Below are positions 36,363 to 44,285 of a DNA stretch of 58,867 nucleotides, one piece after another. Numbering within the stretch: position 1 is the stretch's first letter; every line of letters starts with the position of its first letter. The notes below the pieces were generated by a model. That model did not search any database. It was given only the letters and a program-made list of their open reading frames with translations, and was not told where the DNA came from. The position numbers and the translations under genes are program-made. This stretch comes from Phycisphaerales bacterium (GTDB taxonomy: Bacteria > Planctomycetota > Phycisphaerae > Phycisphaerales > UBA1924). The stretch spans positions 1 through 58,867 of the forward strand of contig JADYXW010000017.1 of assembly GCA_020853975.1 (NCBI GenBank). The letters run 5' to 3'.

Positions 36363-37220
36363 TCAGGCGGAGACCGCCCGCCAGGGCGCGTTGTCGATCA
36401 ACCGGACTCCCCCCAGACGAACCGCCCAGAGGATACGGCCTTCGGTGGCCCCCGGGGGGAGGGGCATGAGCGTTGAGGGTTCGCGGACCGCCACGTACTC
36501 CACGTGTGCGCCGGTTCGCCCCAGCGCCCCCGCCGCCGCCCGCTCGGCGTCCTGCCAGACCTTCGCCTTCGCAGCCTCCACGAACGCCGACGCGAGCCCG
36601 GCCGCCGCTCGCCGGGCCGAGGGCGGCAGCTGGGCGTTGCGGCTGCTCATCGCCAGCCCGTCGGGCTCCCGCACGGTCGGGACCGAGGCAACCTCTACGG
36701 GCCTACCACCCCAAACCGGGCTCATGGCGCGGACAACCTGCAACTGCTGCCAGTCCTTTTCGCCGAACACGGCGCACCGGGGGCCCGTGATCTCGAACAG
36801 CCGGTTGACCACTTGGCACACGCCCTGAAAATGCCCCGGCCGACTCGCCTCCTCCAGCCCCGGCCCCGCCGCGACCGCCGGGAGCGAGGGCATCGGCGCG
36901 AAGTCCGGCTTTGGGTACACCTCGTGCACGGAAGGCGCAAGCACGCAATCCGCACCCGCCTGACGGCAGAGGGCCGCGTCCGCTTCGAGGTTCCGCGGAT
37001 ACTTCTCCAGGTCCGCGGGGTCGTTGAACTGGGTGGGATTGACGAAAACCGTCACGATGCATCCCGCGCTCAGATGCCGCTCGCGGGCGAGCGCTACCCC
37101 CGCTCGGATCAACGCCGCGTGCCCCGCGTGCAGCGCGCCCATCGTCGGCACGACCACGCACCCGCCCTCGAACGAGGCCCGATACGCCCGGAAGTCCCCC
37201 AGCGAAGAGTGCAGTCTCAC
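36363..37220 (-). CDS. panC: Pantothenate synthetase
   Basis: PanC joins pantoate and beta-alanine with ATP to make pantothenate, the precursor of coenzyme A. The 285-residue protein starts at GTG. It has PTMGALHAGH with the HxGH motif at 31-34, VFVNPTQFN, DLEKYPRN, RPGHFQGVCQVVNRLF, FGEKDWQQLQ and the KMSKS-like MSSRN near residue 190. The gene lies between the PilZ-like gene (62 bases upstream) and gcvT (60 bases downstream), all on the minus strand. No panB or panD is seen here. Confidence 0.97.
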   Translation of the reverse strand: MRLHSSLGDFRAYRASFEGGCVVVPTMGALHAGHAALIRAGVALARERHLSAGCIVTVFVNPTQFNDPADLEKYPRNLEADAALCRQAGADCVLAPSVHEVYPKPDFAPMPSLPAVAAGPGLEEASRPGHFQGVCQVVNRLFEITGPRCAVFGEKDWQQLQVVRAMSPVWGGRPVEVASVPTVREPDGLAMSSRNAQLPPSARRAAAGLASAFVEAAKAKVWQDAERAAAGALGRTGAHVEYVAVREPSTLMPLPPGATEGRILWAVRLGGVRLIDNAPWRAVSA

Positions 37221-37282
37221 GCCGGATCGTGGGGCGCTTTCCCGACGCTGTCAAGGGGAGGCTCCGGCCTGTCGCGGGTTGC

Positions 37283-37675
37283 CTACGCGGGCTTGCGCTG
37301 CGGGGCCCGGCCCATGAGCCACCTCGTAATGGTCTCTTCCGCAGGCGCCGGCAGCAGGTCCATCACGATCAGGTGGCTGGAGTCCCCCGAGTAGGCGCAG
37401 GACTTCACTCGCCCGCAGAGCAGGGTCGGGGTGGCATCGAGAAGGTGCACAGCCAGCACCAGCACCCGGCCCTCGTACACCAGGCGCCGGGACGAAATCG
37501 AAAGGTTCGCCCGTCCCAGGTGCGTCGTCGTCACGGTCCAGGCAGGTCCGGGCCGCCCTTTGTCGTCGAGCTCGGAGACGTCGGCGTCAGCTCGAAAGGG
37601 CCTGCCATTCTCGAACGGGGGCGGGGCCTCCGCCCGCCACGATGCGCCCGCCGAGTTGGAAGTGGGTCCGGGCAT
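37283..37675 (-). CDS. Small PilZ-like protein
   Basis: The 130-residue protein starts at ATG 37675. A polar N-terminal 50 residues leads to a compact beta domain with RANLSISSRRLVYEG, VLVLAVHLL, LLCGRVKSCAYSGDS and LIVMDLL. The strand order and the grV..C pattern resemble the PilZ fold, but the RxxxR and D/NxSxxG c-di-GMP motifs are absent or degenerate: NLSISSRR stands where the second would be. It may be a non-binding PilZ-type domain. I rate the family as tentative. It heads the panC-gcvT run. Confidence 0.6.
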   Translation of the reverse strand: MPGPTSNSAGASWRAEAPPPFENGRPFRADADVSELDDKGRPGPAWTVTTTHLGRANLSISSRRLVYEGRVLVLAVHLLDATPTLLCGRVKSCAYSGDSSHLIVMDLLPAPAEETITRWLMGRAPQRKPA

Positions 37676-37765
37676 GCTGAACTCCAGACATCGGACGTTG
37701 GCGGCCGGGCCTTTGCAGGCTCCCGGGGGGTGATAACGCCGGGGCGGCGAACTACGCTCCGGCTC

Positions 37766-38395
37766 GTGGATTCCAGCGCCGAAACCTGGGCAGCTCGGCT
37801 GAACCGCCTCGCCCGAGGCACCCTGCGCGGGCCCGCGTGGGAAGCCGGTGCACCTGGGGCGGTACGGGCCGCTGAGCTTGATCGCCTGGCTCCCCGCGAC
37901 CTCTCCTCCACGCTGCCCCACCGGGCCGTTCTTGCGCGGGCACTCGGGATCGACCCGGGCCCACCGCCGCGGGAGGCTTCACCCTGCACCGCCTGGTGGT
38001 GGGCGCTGCACGCCTGCGGGCATCGCCCGCCCCTGCCCCCAGGCGACGGGCCGCTCCTTCCCCACCTCCAGGCCGAGGGAATCGAGACATGGACGCAGGC
38101 CGAACTCTCCACGCTTCATGCCCTGTGGAACGCCTCAGAGCCCGGGGACGCCGGTCGCGCCCGGTGTCTCCTCGCTGCGGCGTGGCTCATCCGTGAGGTT
38201 CAGCCGGACAACGCGACGCTCCTGCCCTGGGCGGTGCACGTCTTCGTGCTCGGCGCACGCGCGGGCCTCACAAATGCCGAAGCACTCCACTACGCCGATA
38301 CGCTGGTGCACAACGTCATCGCCGGGGGCAGCCTTTCATCCCCTCTCGCCGGCGCGATCCTGCTCGACGCGGCCCGGGCGCTCGGAACGACCTGA
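37766..38395 (+). CDS. Unknown helical protein upstream of an ABC exporter
   Basis: The 209-residue frame from GTG 37766 is rich in Leu, Ala, Trp and Pro, with no signal peptide or membrane helix. Visible features are VDSSAETWAARLNRLARG, a PHRAVLARALGIDPGPPP segment, CTAWWWALHACGHRPPLP, and a C-terminal helical half with ARCLLAAAWLIREVQPDN and a hydrophobic VHVFVLGARAGL. I know no family. The start is uncertain because no Shine-Dalgarno is seen. The ABC ATPase gene starts 58 bases downstream on the same strand, so co-transcription is plausible. Confidence 0.6.
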   Translation: MDSSAETWAARLNRLARGTLRGPAWEAGAPGAVRAAELDRLAPRDLSSTLPHRAVLARALGIDPGPPPREASPCTAWWWALHACGHRPPLPPGDGPLLPHLQAEGIETWTQAELSTLHALWNASEPGDAGRARCLLAAAWLIREVQPDNATLLPWAVHVFVLGARAGLTNAEALHYADTLVHNVIAGGSLSSPLAGAILLDAARALGTT

Positions 38396-38453
38396 GCCCG
38401 TCCTTCCCCCGCCCCGCGGCCTGCGAACAATCCGCCTTCGACGGGAGCACGAT

Positions 38454-39419
38454 GTGACCAACGCCATCGAACTGCAGGGCATCCGCAAGACCTTCGGCCC
38501 CAAGGTCGCCGTGGACGGCCTTGATCTTGTCATCCCCGCGGGCCTCATGGTCGGCGTCATCGGCCCCAACGGCGCGGGCAAGACCACGACCATCCGCATG
38601 ATCATGTCGATCCTCTTCCCCGACAGCGGGCGCCTCTCGGTGCTGGGCCGGGCTTCCGCGGTGCAGAGCAAGGATCGCATCGGCTACTTGCCGGAAGAGC
38701 GCGGGCTTTACAAGAAAATGCGGGTGGGGGCGTTTCTCACCTACGTCGCCAGACTCAAGGGCGTCGATGCCACGGGCCTGCAAGGACGTGTGAACGGCTG
38801 GCTGGAGCGGGTTGGCCTGGCCGACTGCGCCCGCAAGAAGTGCGAGGAGCTTTCCAAGGGAATGCAGCAGAAGGTGCAGTTCGTCGGCACCATCATCCAT
38901 GAGCCGGACCTCATCATCCTCGACGAACCCTTCTCGGGGCTGGACCCGGTCAACTCCCGCCTGCTCACATCGCTCATCCGCGAGCAGCACGCCGCGGGCC
39001 GCACGGTCCTGTTCTCCACACACCAGATGAGCCAGGCCGAGGCGTTGTGCGACCGCATTGTCATGATCCACCAGGGCAGGAAGGTGCTTGACAACACGCC
39101 CGAAGAGATCCGCTCGAGGTTCGATCCCCGGGCGATCGCCTTTCAACCCGCGGGCTCGCTGGCGAGCGGACCCCCGCCGCATCCCGACATCGAGAGCCTT
39201 GAGGCAGCCCCGGGGCACGTCCGCGCACACCTTCGCGACGGCGCAAGCCCGGGCGCCGTGGTCGCCGCGATCGCGGCGGCCATCCCATGCAACCGCATCG
39301 AGGTCGTGAGGCCCACGCTCGACGACGTCTTCGTCGACATCGTGACGCGCGGCGAGTCCGGCGACCGGCAGGCCCTGCTCGAATCGCTCCGCAGCGGCGG
39401 CGACATGGGGGGTGACTGA
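38454..39419 (+). CDS. ABC transporter ATP-binding protein (NatA-like)
   Basis: The 321-residue ATPase has Walker A GPNGAGKT at 37-44, the signature LSKGMQQ at 133-139, and Walker B LIILDEPFSGLDPVNS at 153-168, followed by the H-loop in FSTHQMSQAE. EERGLYKKMRV after the Q-loop is typical of the NatA group of ABC-2 exporters. The last 90 residues are an accessory domain (FQPAGSL, then VVRPTLDDVFVDIV). It pairs with the permease, whose start codon overlaps this stop (TGATG). GTG 38454 is preceded by GGGAG at good spacing. The exported substrate is unknown. Confidence 0.93.
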   Translation: MTNAIELQGIRKTFGPKVAVDGLDLVIPAGLMVGVIGPNGAGKTTTIRMIMSILFPDSGRLSVLGRASAVQSKDRIGYLPEERGLYKKMRVGAFLTYVARLKGVDATGLQGRVNGWLERVGLADCARKKCEELSKGMQQKVQFVGTIIHEPDLIILDEPFSGLDPVNSRLLTSLIREQHAAGRTVLFSTHQMSQAEALCDRIVMIHQGRKVLDNTPEEIRSRFDPRAIAFQPAGSLASGPPPHPDIESLEAAPGHVRAHLRDGASPGAVVAAIAAAIPCNRIEVVRPTLDDVFVDIVTRGESGDRQALLESLRSGGDMGGD

Positions 39420-40852
39420 TGCTCAAGGTCTTCCACATCGCCGTCCGCGACTTCAAGGCCACGGTCTTCACCAAGGCGTTCCTCATCGGCGCGCTTGTCC
39501 CGCCACTCATCATGCTCGTCGCCATCCCGCTTGTGACCATGCTGATCAAGAACGAGCCCCCGCCCGTGAAGGGCCGGGTGCGGGTGATCGACCTGTCGGG
39601 AGACGCCTCCGTCGTCCAGCGCGTCGGCACCGCCCTCTCGCCGGAGGCGCTCCGCGAGCGCGTGCAGACCGATCTTCGCGAGGGCACGGACAAGGCCAAG
39701 GAGCAGATCGACGCGATGGTGCCCGCCGGGCAGGCCCAGCAGGCCAAGGCGATGATGGACGCGCAGGCCGGAGCCGCGGCCCGCGGCGTGCCGGAGCTCG
39801 TGGTCGTCACCGACCCTCCCGCCAATCCCGTCGCGGACGTGGAGAAGGAAAAGGACCTTCTCAGGCCCCGCTCCAACGCCTCGGACGCGGGGGCGGAGCC
39901 CAACCCCGATGCCCCCCTTGCGCTCGTCGTGGTGCTCGAGCACGCCGTCATGCCCGGCCCGGACGGCACGCTCGAGGGATTCGATCTCTTCGTCCGCCCG
40001 AAGGTGGACATCCGGGTGCAGGGCCTTCTCCGCCAGCAGGTCCGGCGCGCCATCGTGGACGCCCGCCTCGCCGCCGCCGGGCACGATCCGGCGAAGATGG
40101 CGTCTCTGCTCAGGCTTGACGCACCCGCCGCCGTGGAAATGACCGACTCGGGCGAGAAGAAGTCCAGCGAACTTCGGCAAATCCTCGTGCCCCTCGCCTT
40201 CATGATCCTGCTCTGGGTCTCCACGTTCTCCGGTGGCCAGATGCTGCTCACCAGCACCATCGAAGAAAAGTCCAACCGAATCATGGAGGTCCTGCTCAGC
40301 GCCGTCTCGCCCGTGCAGCTCATGACGGGGAAGATCCTGGGCCAGATGGCCGCCAGCCTCGCGATCCTCGGGCTCTACAGCGTCCTGGGGCTGTCGGCGA
40401 TCACGGCCCTCAACCGCGCGGACCTCATCGAGACACGCTACCTCGTGTATCTTTTCGTCTTCTTCTTCATCGCCTACTTCACCATCGCCTCGATGATGGC
40501 CGCCATCGGGTCCGCGGTGAACGACATCCACGAGGCGAACTCGCTGCTCACGCCCGTCATGCTGGTCGTCACGGCGCCGATGGTGCTGATGATGCCGATC
40601 ATCTTCAACCCCAAGGGCATGCTGGCCACGGTCCTCAGCTTTACGCCACCAGTCAGCCCGTTCGTCATGCTCCTGCGAGTCTGCTCCAGCGACCCGCCCC
40701 CCACGTGGCAGGTGCTGCTCTCCATGCTCGTGGGGGTCCTCACCGTCATCGCGCTCGTCCGGATCGCCGCAAAGGTCTTCCGCGTCGGCGTCCTCATGTA
40801 TGGCAAGGCTCCCAACTTCGCCACGCTCATCCGCTGGATCCGGATGGCCTGA
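39419..40852 (+). CDS. ABC-2 type permease (NatB-like)
   Basis: The 477-residue membrane protein has one N-terminal helix (FLIGALVPPLIMLVAIPLV), a soluble extracytoplasmic region of about 200 residues with a coiled-coil-like stretch (AKEQIDAMVPAGQAQQAKAM), and five or six helices after residue 250. The ABC-2 family signature TIEEKSNRIMEVLLSAVSP and MTGKILGQM are clear. The large soluble domain between helix 1 and helix 2 is as in NatB and YhaP types. Together with the ATPase encoded upstream it should form a homodimeric exporter. The substrate may be Na+, a lipid or an antimicrobial; sequence does not decide. Confidence 0.9.
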   Translation: MLKVFHIAVRDFKATVFTKAFLIGALVPPLIMLVAIPLVTMLIKNEPPPVKGRVRVIDLSGDASVVQRVGTALSPEALRERVQTDLREGTDKAKEQIDAMVPAGQAQQAKAMMDAQAGAAARGVPELVVVTDPPANPVADVEKEKDLLRPRSNASDAGAEPNPDAPLALVVVLEHAVMPGPDGTLEGFDLFVRPKVDIRVQGLLRQQVRRAIVDARLAAAGHDPAKMASLLRLDAPAAVEMTDSGEKKSSELRQILVPLAFMILLWVSTFSGGQMLLTSTIEEKSNRIMEVLLSAVSPVQLMTGKILGQMAASLAILGLYSVLGLSAITALNRADLIETRYLVYLFVFFFIAYFTIASMMAAIGSAVNDIHEANSLLTPVMLVVTAPMVLMMPIIFNPKGMLATVLSFTPPVSPFVMLLRVCSSDPPPTWQVLLSMLVGVLTVIALVRIAAKVFRVGVLMYGKAPNFATLIRWIRMA

Positions 40853-40854
40853 TC

Positions 40855-41646
40855 ATGCCCGAACCCCCCTTGACCCCCGCGTCACCCTCCAGGTACGACC
40901 TCTACGAACGCTGCGTCCAGTCCCCTCGGGCCAGCGCCGCCTACCTCCGCGCCATCCATGGCAGGTCGCCCCGAGTCCTTCGCGAGGACTTCTGCGGCGG
41001 GGGCGCGCTCTGCCTGGCATGGGTCGCCACCGATCCCCAGGCCTCCGCCATAGGCATCGACCTGGACCCCGAACCTCTGACCCGGCTCCGGGGGGTGCCC
41101 CGTGTTCGGGCCATCGCAGGGGACGTGCTGGACACCAATGCCAAGGCTGACATCGTCGCCGCGACCAACTTCCCCCTTGGGTACTTCTACGAGCGTGCAG
41201 ACCTCGTGGAGTACCTGCGGCGGTCCCGGGCACGGCTCAAGCGGCGCGGGGTCTTCGTCGCGGACATGTACGGCGGGCGGGACTCGATGCAGCTCCAAAC
41301 GACGTCCGCACGCTTCACGCTCTCAGACGGCACGCCCGTGCTCTACGAATGGGAGCATCGCGAGGCCGACCCCGTCACCGCGCGCGTGCTCAACGTGATC
41401 CACTTCGCCGTCGGCAGGGGCCGGAGGGCGTCCAGGTTCCGCGACGCGTTCACGTACGCCTGGCGACTGTGGTCGATCCCGGAGCTCACCGACGCCTACC
41501 GCGAAGCCGGGTTCGGCGCGGTTGAGGTGTATGACCATGAGGCGGGAGCGATGGACCACCTGGGGACGCTGCACGTCCGCCCGTACGAGCCGGGTGCTGA
41601 CACGCTGCCGGACAACTGGGTTGTCTTCGTGGCCGGGCGAGCCTGA
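40855..41646 (+). CDS. Class I SAM-dependent methyltransferase
   Basis: The 263-residue protein has the motif LREDFCGGGALCLAWV (EDFCGGG at 44-50), a variant of the glycine-rich SAM loop seen in the EDFCGTG group of class I methyltransferases, followed by AIGIDLDPEPL whose acidic residue binds the ribose of SAM. NFPLGYFYERADLVEYLRR contains the region where motif IV lies, and VFVADMYGGRD follows. The substrate is unknown. ATG 40855 is 2 bases after the permease stop. The stop codon directly abuts the stop of the convergent zinc-ribbon gene with no base between. Confidence 0.86.
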   Translation: MPEPPLTPASPSRYDLYERCVQSPRASAAYLRAIHGRSPRVLREDFCGGGALCLAWVATDPQASAIGIDLDPEPLTRLRGVPRVRAIAGDVLDTNAKADIVAATNFPLGYFYERADLVEYLRRSRARLKRRGVFVADMYGGRDSMQLQTTSARFTLSDGTPVLYEWEHREADPVTARVLNVIHFAVGRGRRASRFRDAFTYAWRLWSIPELTDAYREAGFGAVEVYDHEAGAMDHLGTLHVRPYEPGADTLPDNWVVFVAGRA

Positions 41647-42426
41647 TTATTTCTTGGAGCCGGCCTTGGGACCGGCCTTCGGCGGATTCAGGGCCTTCAT
41701 CGCGTCGTCATCCAGGTAGAGGATGCACTGGCAAGACGCACACAGCGTGAGCTTACCCTTGCTGAGCAGGGCACTCACCGCGTCAACCGGGATGCTCATT
41801 TGGCACGCCCCGCAGGTGTACTCGTGGCGCTTGCGGTCCTCAACCTGCACGCTCGCCATCGCCTCCTCGCCCCGCTGGTTGAGCAGCCGGGTGAGCATCA
41901 GCAGCACGTCGCTCGGAACCTCCGCCGCGGCCTGATCTCGCTGGGCCTTGAGTTCTACGAGCCGTGACTCGATTTCCTTGTAGCGGGCCTCGCGGTCCGT
42001 CTGGGCGACGCCCCGAACCTTGTCCCGCTCGCTCCGCTGTCCCTCGACGGTCTCGACGGTCTTGGAAAGGTCCTCGACCTTCTGCATGAACTCGAGGGCG
42101 GTGGTCTCGAGGCGATCCCGGTCCACCTTGTAGTTGTTCAGCTCGGTCAGGAACGCCTGGTATTCCTTGTTCGTCTGGGCGCCGTCCATCTGCTTGCGGA
42201 TCGTCGACATCCGCTCGTCGAGGCGCTTCACCTCGCCCTCGCGGTCGCCCGCCTGGGCCCTCAGCAGCTTGATCTGCTGCTCGAGCTCGGACCGCTTCGA
42301 TGAGAGTGAGCCCAAGTCCTTGTCCTGCTCGGCCAGGAACTTCTCCGCCGCCTGGAGCCGGGCCTGGAGCCCGCGTAGCTGTTTTTCGACCTGGTAGAGC
42401 CTGAGCAACTTGGCCGTGACGTCCAT
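41647..42426 (-). CDS. Coiled-coil protein with C-terminal C4 zinc ribbon
   Basis: The 259-residue protein has a long N-terminal antiparallel coiled coil (LLRLYQVEKQLRGLQARL through the LETTALEFMQKVEDLSK region, residues 5 to 190). A zinc ribbon follows with two CxxC pairs: YTCGACQMSIP and LCASCQCILY. This is the C4-type zinc ribbon family (formerly DUF164) present in most bacteria, whose structure suggests nucleic acid or partner binding; its function is not settled. GGGAG precedes ATG 42426 by 6 bases. It is 82 bases downstream of cdsA on the same strand. Confidence 0.88.
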   Translation of the reverse strand: MDVTAKLLRLYQVEKQLRGLQARLQAAEKFLAEQDKDLGSLSSKRSELEQQIKLLRAQAGDREGEVKRLDERMSTIRKQMDGAQTNKEYQAFLTELNNYKVDRDRLETTALEFMQKVEDLSKTVETVEGQRSERDKVRGVAQTDREARYKEIESRLVELKAQRDQAAAEVPSDVLLMLTRLLNQRGEEAMASVQVEDRKRHEYTCGACQMSIPVDAVSALLSKGKLTLCASCQCILYLDDDAMKALNPPKAGPKAGSKK

Positions 42427-42508
42427 CGAGCACTCCCGAACCTGTATGCGGGAGTGTAGCGGCCCCATGGGGGGTTCGCACAAGTTGTCAAAAGTCCCCC
42501 CATGCGGC

Positions 42509-43426
42509 TCAGAGCGGGACGGCCCCCATCCAACCGCCCGCCCGGAACCCCGCGAGTATCCCATAGGCGACCGGCGCGACGAAGATCGGAGAGTCCAGAA
42601 CGTCCAGCATGCCCCCGAACCCGGGCAGGATGCTGCCAGAATCCTTGATCCCCGCATCCCGCTTCATCATGCTCTCTGCCAGATCGCCCGCCTGACCCAC
42701 CAGCCCGAGGACCGCCCCGCAGGCCGCACCCATCCACCAGGGAGGCGCCTCCACGCCCGCCCATGCCCCCAGCATGGCCAAGCCCCCGGCGCCGACCGCC
42801 GCGGAAAGGACCACCCCCCCTCCGAGACCTTCCCAAGTCTTTCCCGGGCTGAGCCAGGGGATCAGCTTCCGCCGCCCGATCGACTTGCCCGTGAAGTATG
42901 CCCCGATGTCGCACGCCTTGGTCACCAGCAGCACCCACAGCAGGACCCACGCGGAGTGCTCCGCCCGAATGGCCAGCAGAAAGCCGAACGCGAGCCCCAG
43001 GTACGCAAACGACAGCAGCGCGCCCCCGGTCGCGGCCAGGGCTCCGCCCGAATCTTGCTTTCTCGCCTGCACCAGCATCGCCAGAACGAGGACCACGACC
43101 CCGGCCCCCGGCAACACCACCAGACCCAGCGTGCCCTCGGTAGCCAGGCCCGCGGCCCAGGCAAGCAACCCGCAGACGGGCGCGACCCCCATCACGATCC
43201 CCGAGACCGGCGCCCCCTTCTCCCGAACGAAGGAGGTCAGTTCTCTCGCCGCGAGCGCCGCGGCCAGGAGCATCACAGGCAGCACAAGCACCCCCGCAGG
43301 CAATGCCGTGCCGAGCACGCCGGCGAGCAGGGACGGGGTCTCAAGCCCCGTCAGCCACTCATCGAGCGCCAGCACCCCCAGCAGCGCCGCGATCAGAACC
43401 GGGCCAAGCAGGAGTCTCTCACGCAC
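42509..43426 (-). CDS. cdsA: Phosphatidate cytidylyltransferase
   Basis: CdsA makes CDP-diacylglycerol from CTP and phosphatidate, the branch point of phospholipid synthesis. The 305-residue membrane protein has eight or nine hydrophobic helices. The CDS signature near residue 250 is present as ESMMKRDAGIKDSGSILPG then FGGMLDVLDS. The usual PGHGG reads PGFGG and the usual DRxDS reads DVLDS, changes seen in some family members but worth noting. TKACDIGAYFTGKSIGR and SPGKTWEG are standard. The start overlaps the end of uppS by 8 bases, so translation is coupled. Confidence 0.93.
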   Translation of the reverse strand: MRERLLLGPVLIAALLGVLALDEWLTGLETPSLLAGVLGTALPAGVLVLPVMLLAAALAARELTSFVREKGAPVSGIVMGVAPVCGLLAWAAGLATEGTLGLVVLPGAGVVVLVLAMLVQARKQDSGGALAATGGALLSFAYLGLAFGFLLAIRAEHSAWVLLWVLLVTKACDIGAYFTGKSIGRRKLIPWLSPGKTWEGLGGGVVLSAAVGAGGLAMLGAWAGVEAPPWWMGAACGAVLGLVGQAGDLAESMMKRDAGIKDSGSILPGFGGMLDVLDSPIFVAPVAYGILAGFRAGGWMGAVPL

Positions 43427-44285
43427 CGCCCGCTCCTCCGGGCAGGGACAGCCCGCCGAAACGCCGGTCCCGCCTCGCGTACTCGCGCACCGCCTCGTTC
43501 AGGTTCTCAGGGCTGAAGTCCGGCCAGAGCACGGGCGTGACGTGCAACTCGGCATAGCTGATCTGCCACAGCAGGTAGTTGCTGACGCGCATTTCACCCG
43601 CTGTCCGGATGAGCAGATCCGGGTCGGGCATGCCCCGTGTGTACAACCTTGACTCGATCGCCTTCTCGTCGATCTCACCCGGCAAGAGCCTTCCGGCACG
43701 CACCTCTTCCGCGAGCCCCCGCACCGCGTCGGTGATCTCCGCCCGTGAGCCATAGTTGATAGCGAGGCACAGCTCCCCCCGCGTGCCGGAAGAGGTCGAA
43801 CGCGTCACTCGGTCGATCGCCCCGCACACCTCGCTCGGCAGGCCCTCCCGTCGCCCTATGACACGGAACCGTATCCGACGGCGGATCAGGTCCTGCTCTT
43901 CTGCCGCCAGGTACGCCAGGCAAAGCTGCATCAGGCCCCGCACCTCTTCCGCCGGACGCTTCCAGTTCTCAAGCGAGAAGCTGTAGAGCGTGACGTACTC
44001 GATGCCCAGGTCCCCCGCGTGCTCGACCACGGCACGCACGCTCGCGGCGCCGGCCTGGTGCCCCATCTCCCGCGGCATGCCCCGAGCCCGTGCCCAGCGT
44101 CCGTTGCCGTCCATGATGATCGCCACGTGCCGGGGAATGCGCCCGGGGTGCACGTCGGGGAGCAGCCCCCGCGGGTTCGCCAGGGGGTTGCGGTCGGTGA
44201 TCGCCCGCGCCGCGGCCAAGACCGTGGGGTCGCGTTCGTCGATCAGGGCCGGCCCCCGCTGTTCACATGGTGATGGTCTGTTCAC
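43419..44285 (-). CDS. uppS: Isoprenyl (undecaprenyl) diphosphate synthase
   Basis: The enzyme adds isopentenyl units in cis to farnesyl diphosphate, making the lipid carrier for peptidoglycan and other glycans. The 288-residue protein begins at GTG. The catalytic Asp59 is in IIMDGNGRWAR; also present are GHQAGAASVRAV, TLYSFSLENWKRP, and RTAGEMRVSNYLLWQ with YAELHVTPVLWPDF at the C-terminal half. An N-terminal extension of about 45 residues precedes the usual start of the family. The first 23 bases overlap the end of purA. It also supplies carrier lipid of the kind used by the glycosyltransferase pair at the left edge. Confidence 0.95.
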   Translation of the reverse strand: MNRPSPCEQRGPALIDERDPTVLAAARAITDRNPLANPRGLLPDVHPGRIPRHVAIIMDGNGRWARARGMPREMGHQAGAASVRAVVEHAGDLGIEYVTLYSFSLENWKRPAEEVRGLMQLCLAYLAAEEQDLIRRRIRFRVIGRREGLPSEVCGAIDRVTRSTSSGTRGELCLAINYGSRAEITDAVRGLAEEVRAGRLLPGEIDEKAIESRLYTRGMPDPDLLIRTAGEMRVSNYLLWQISYAELHVTPVLWPDFSPENLNEAVREYARRDRRFGGLSLPGGAGGA

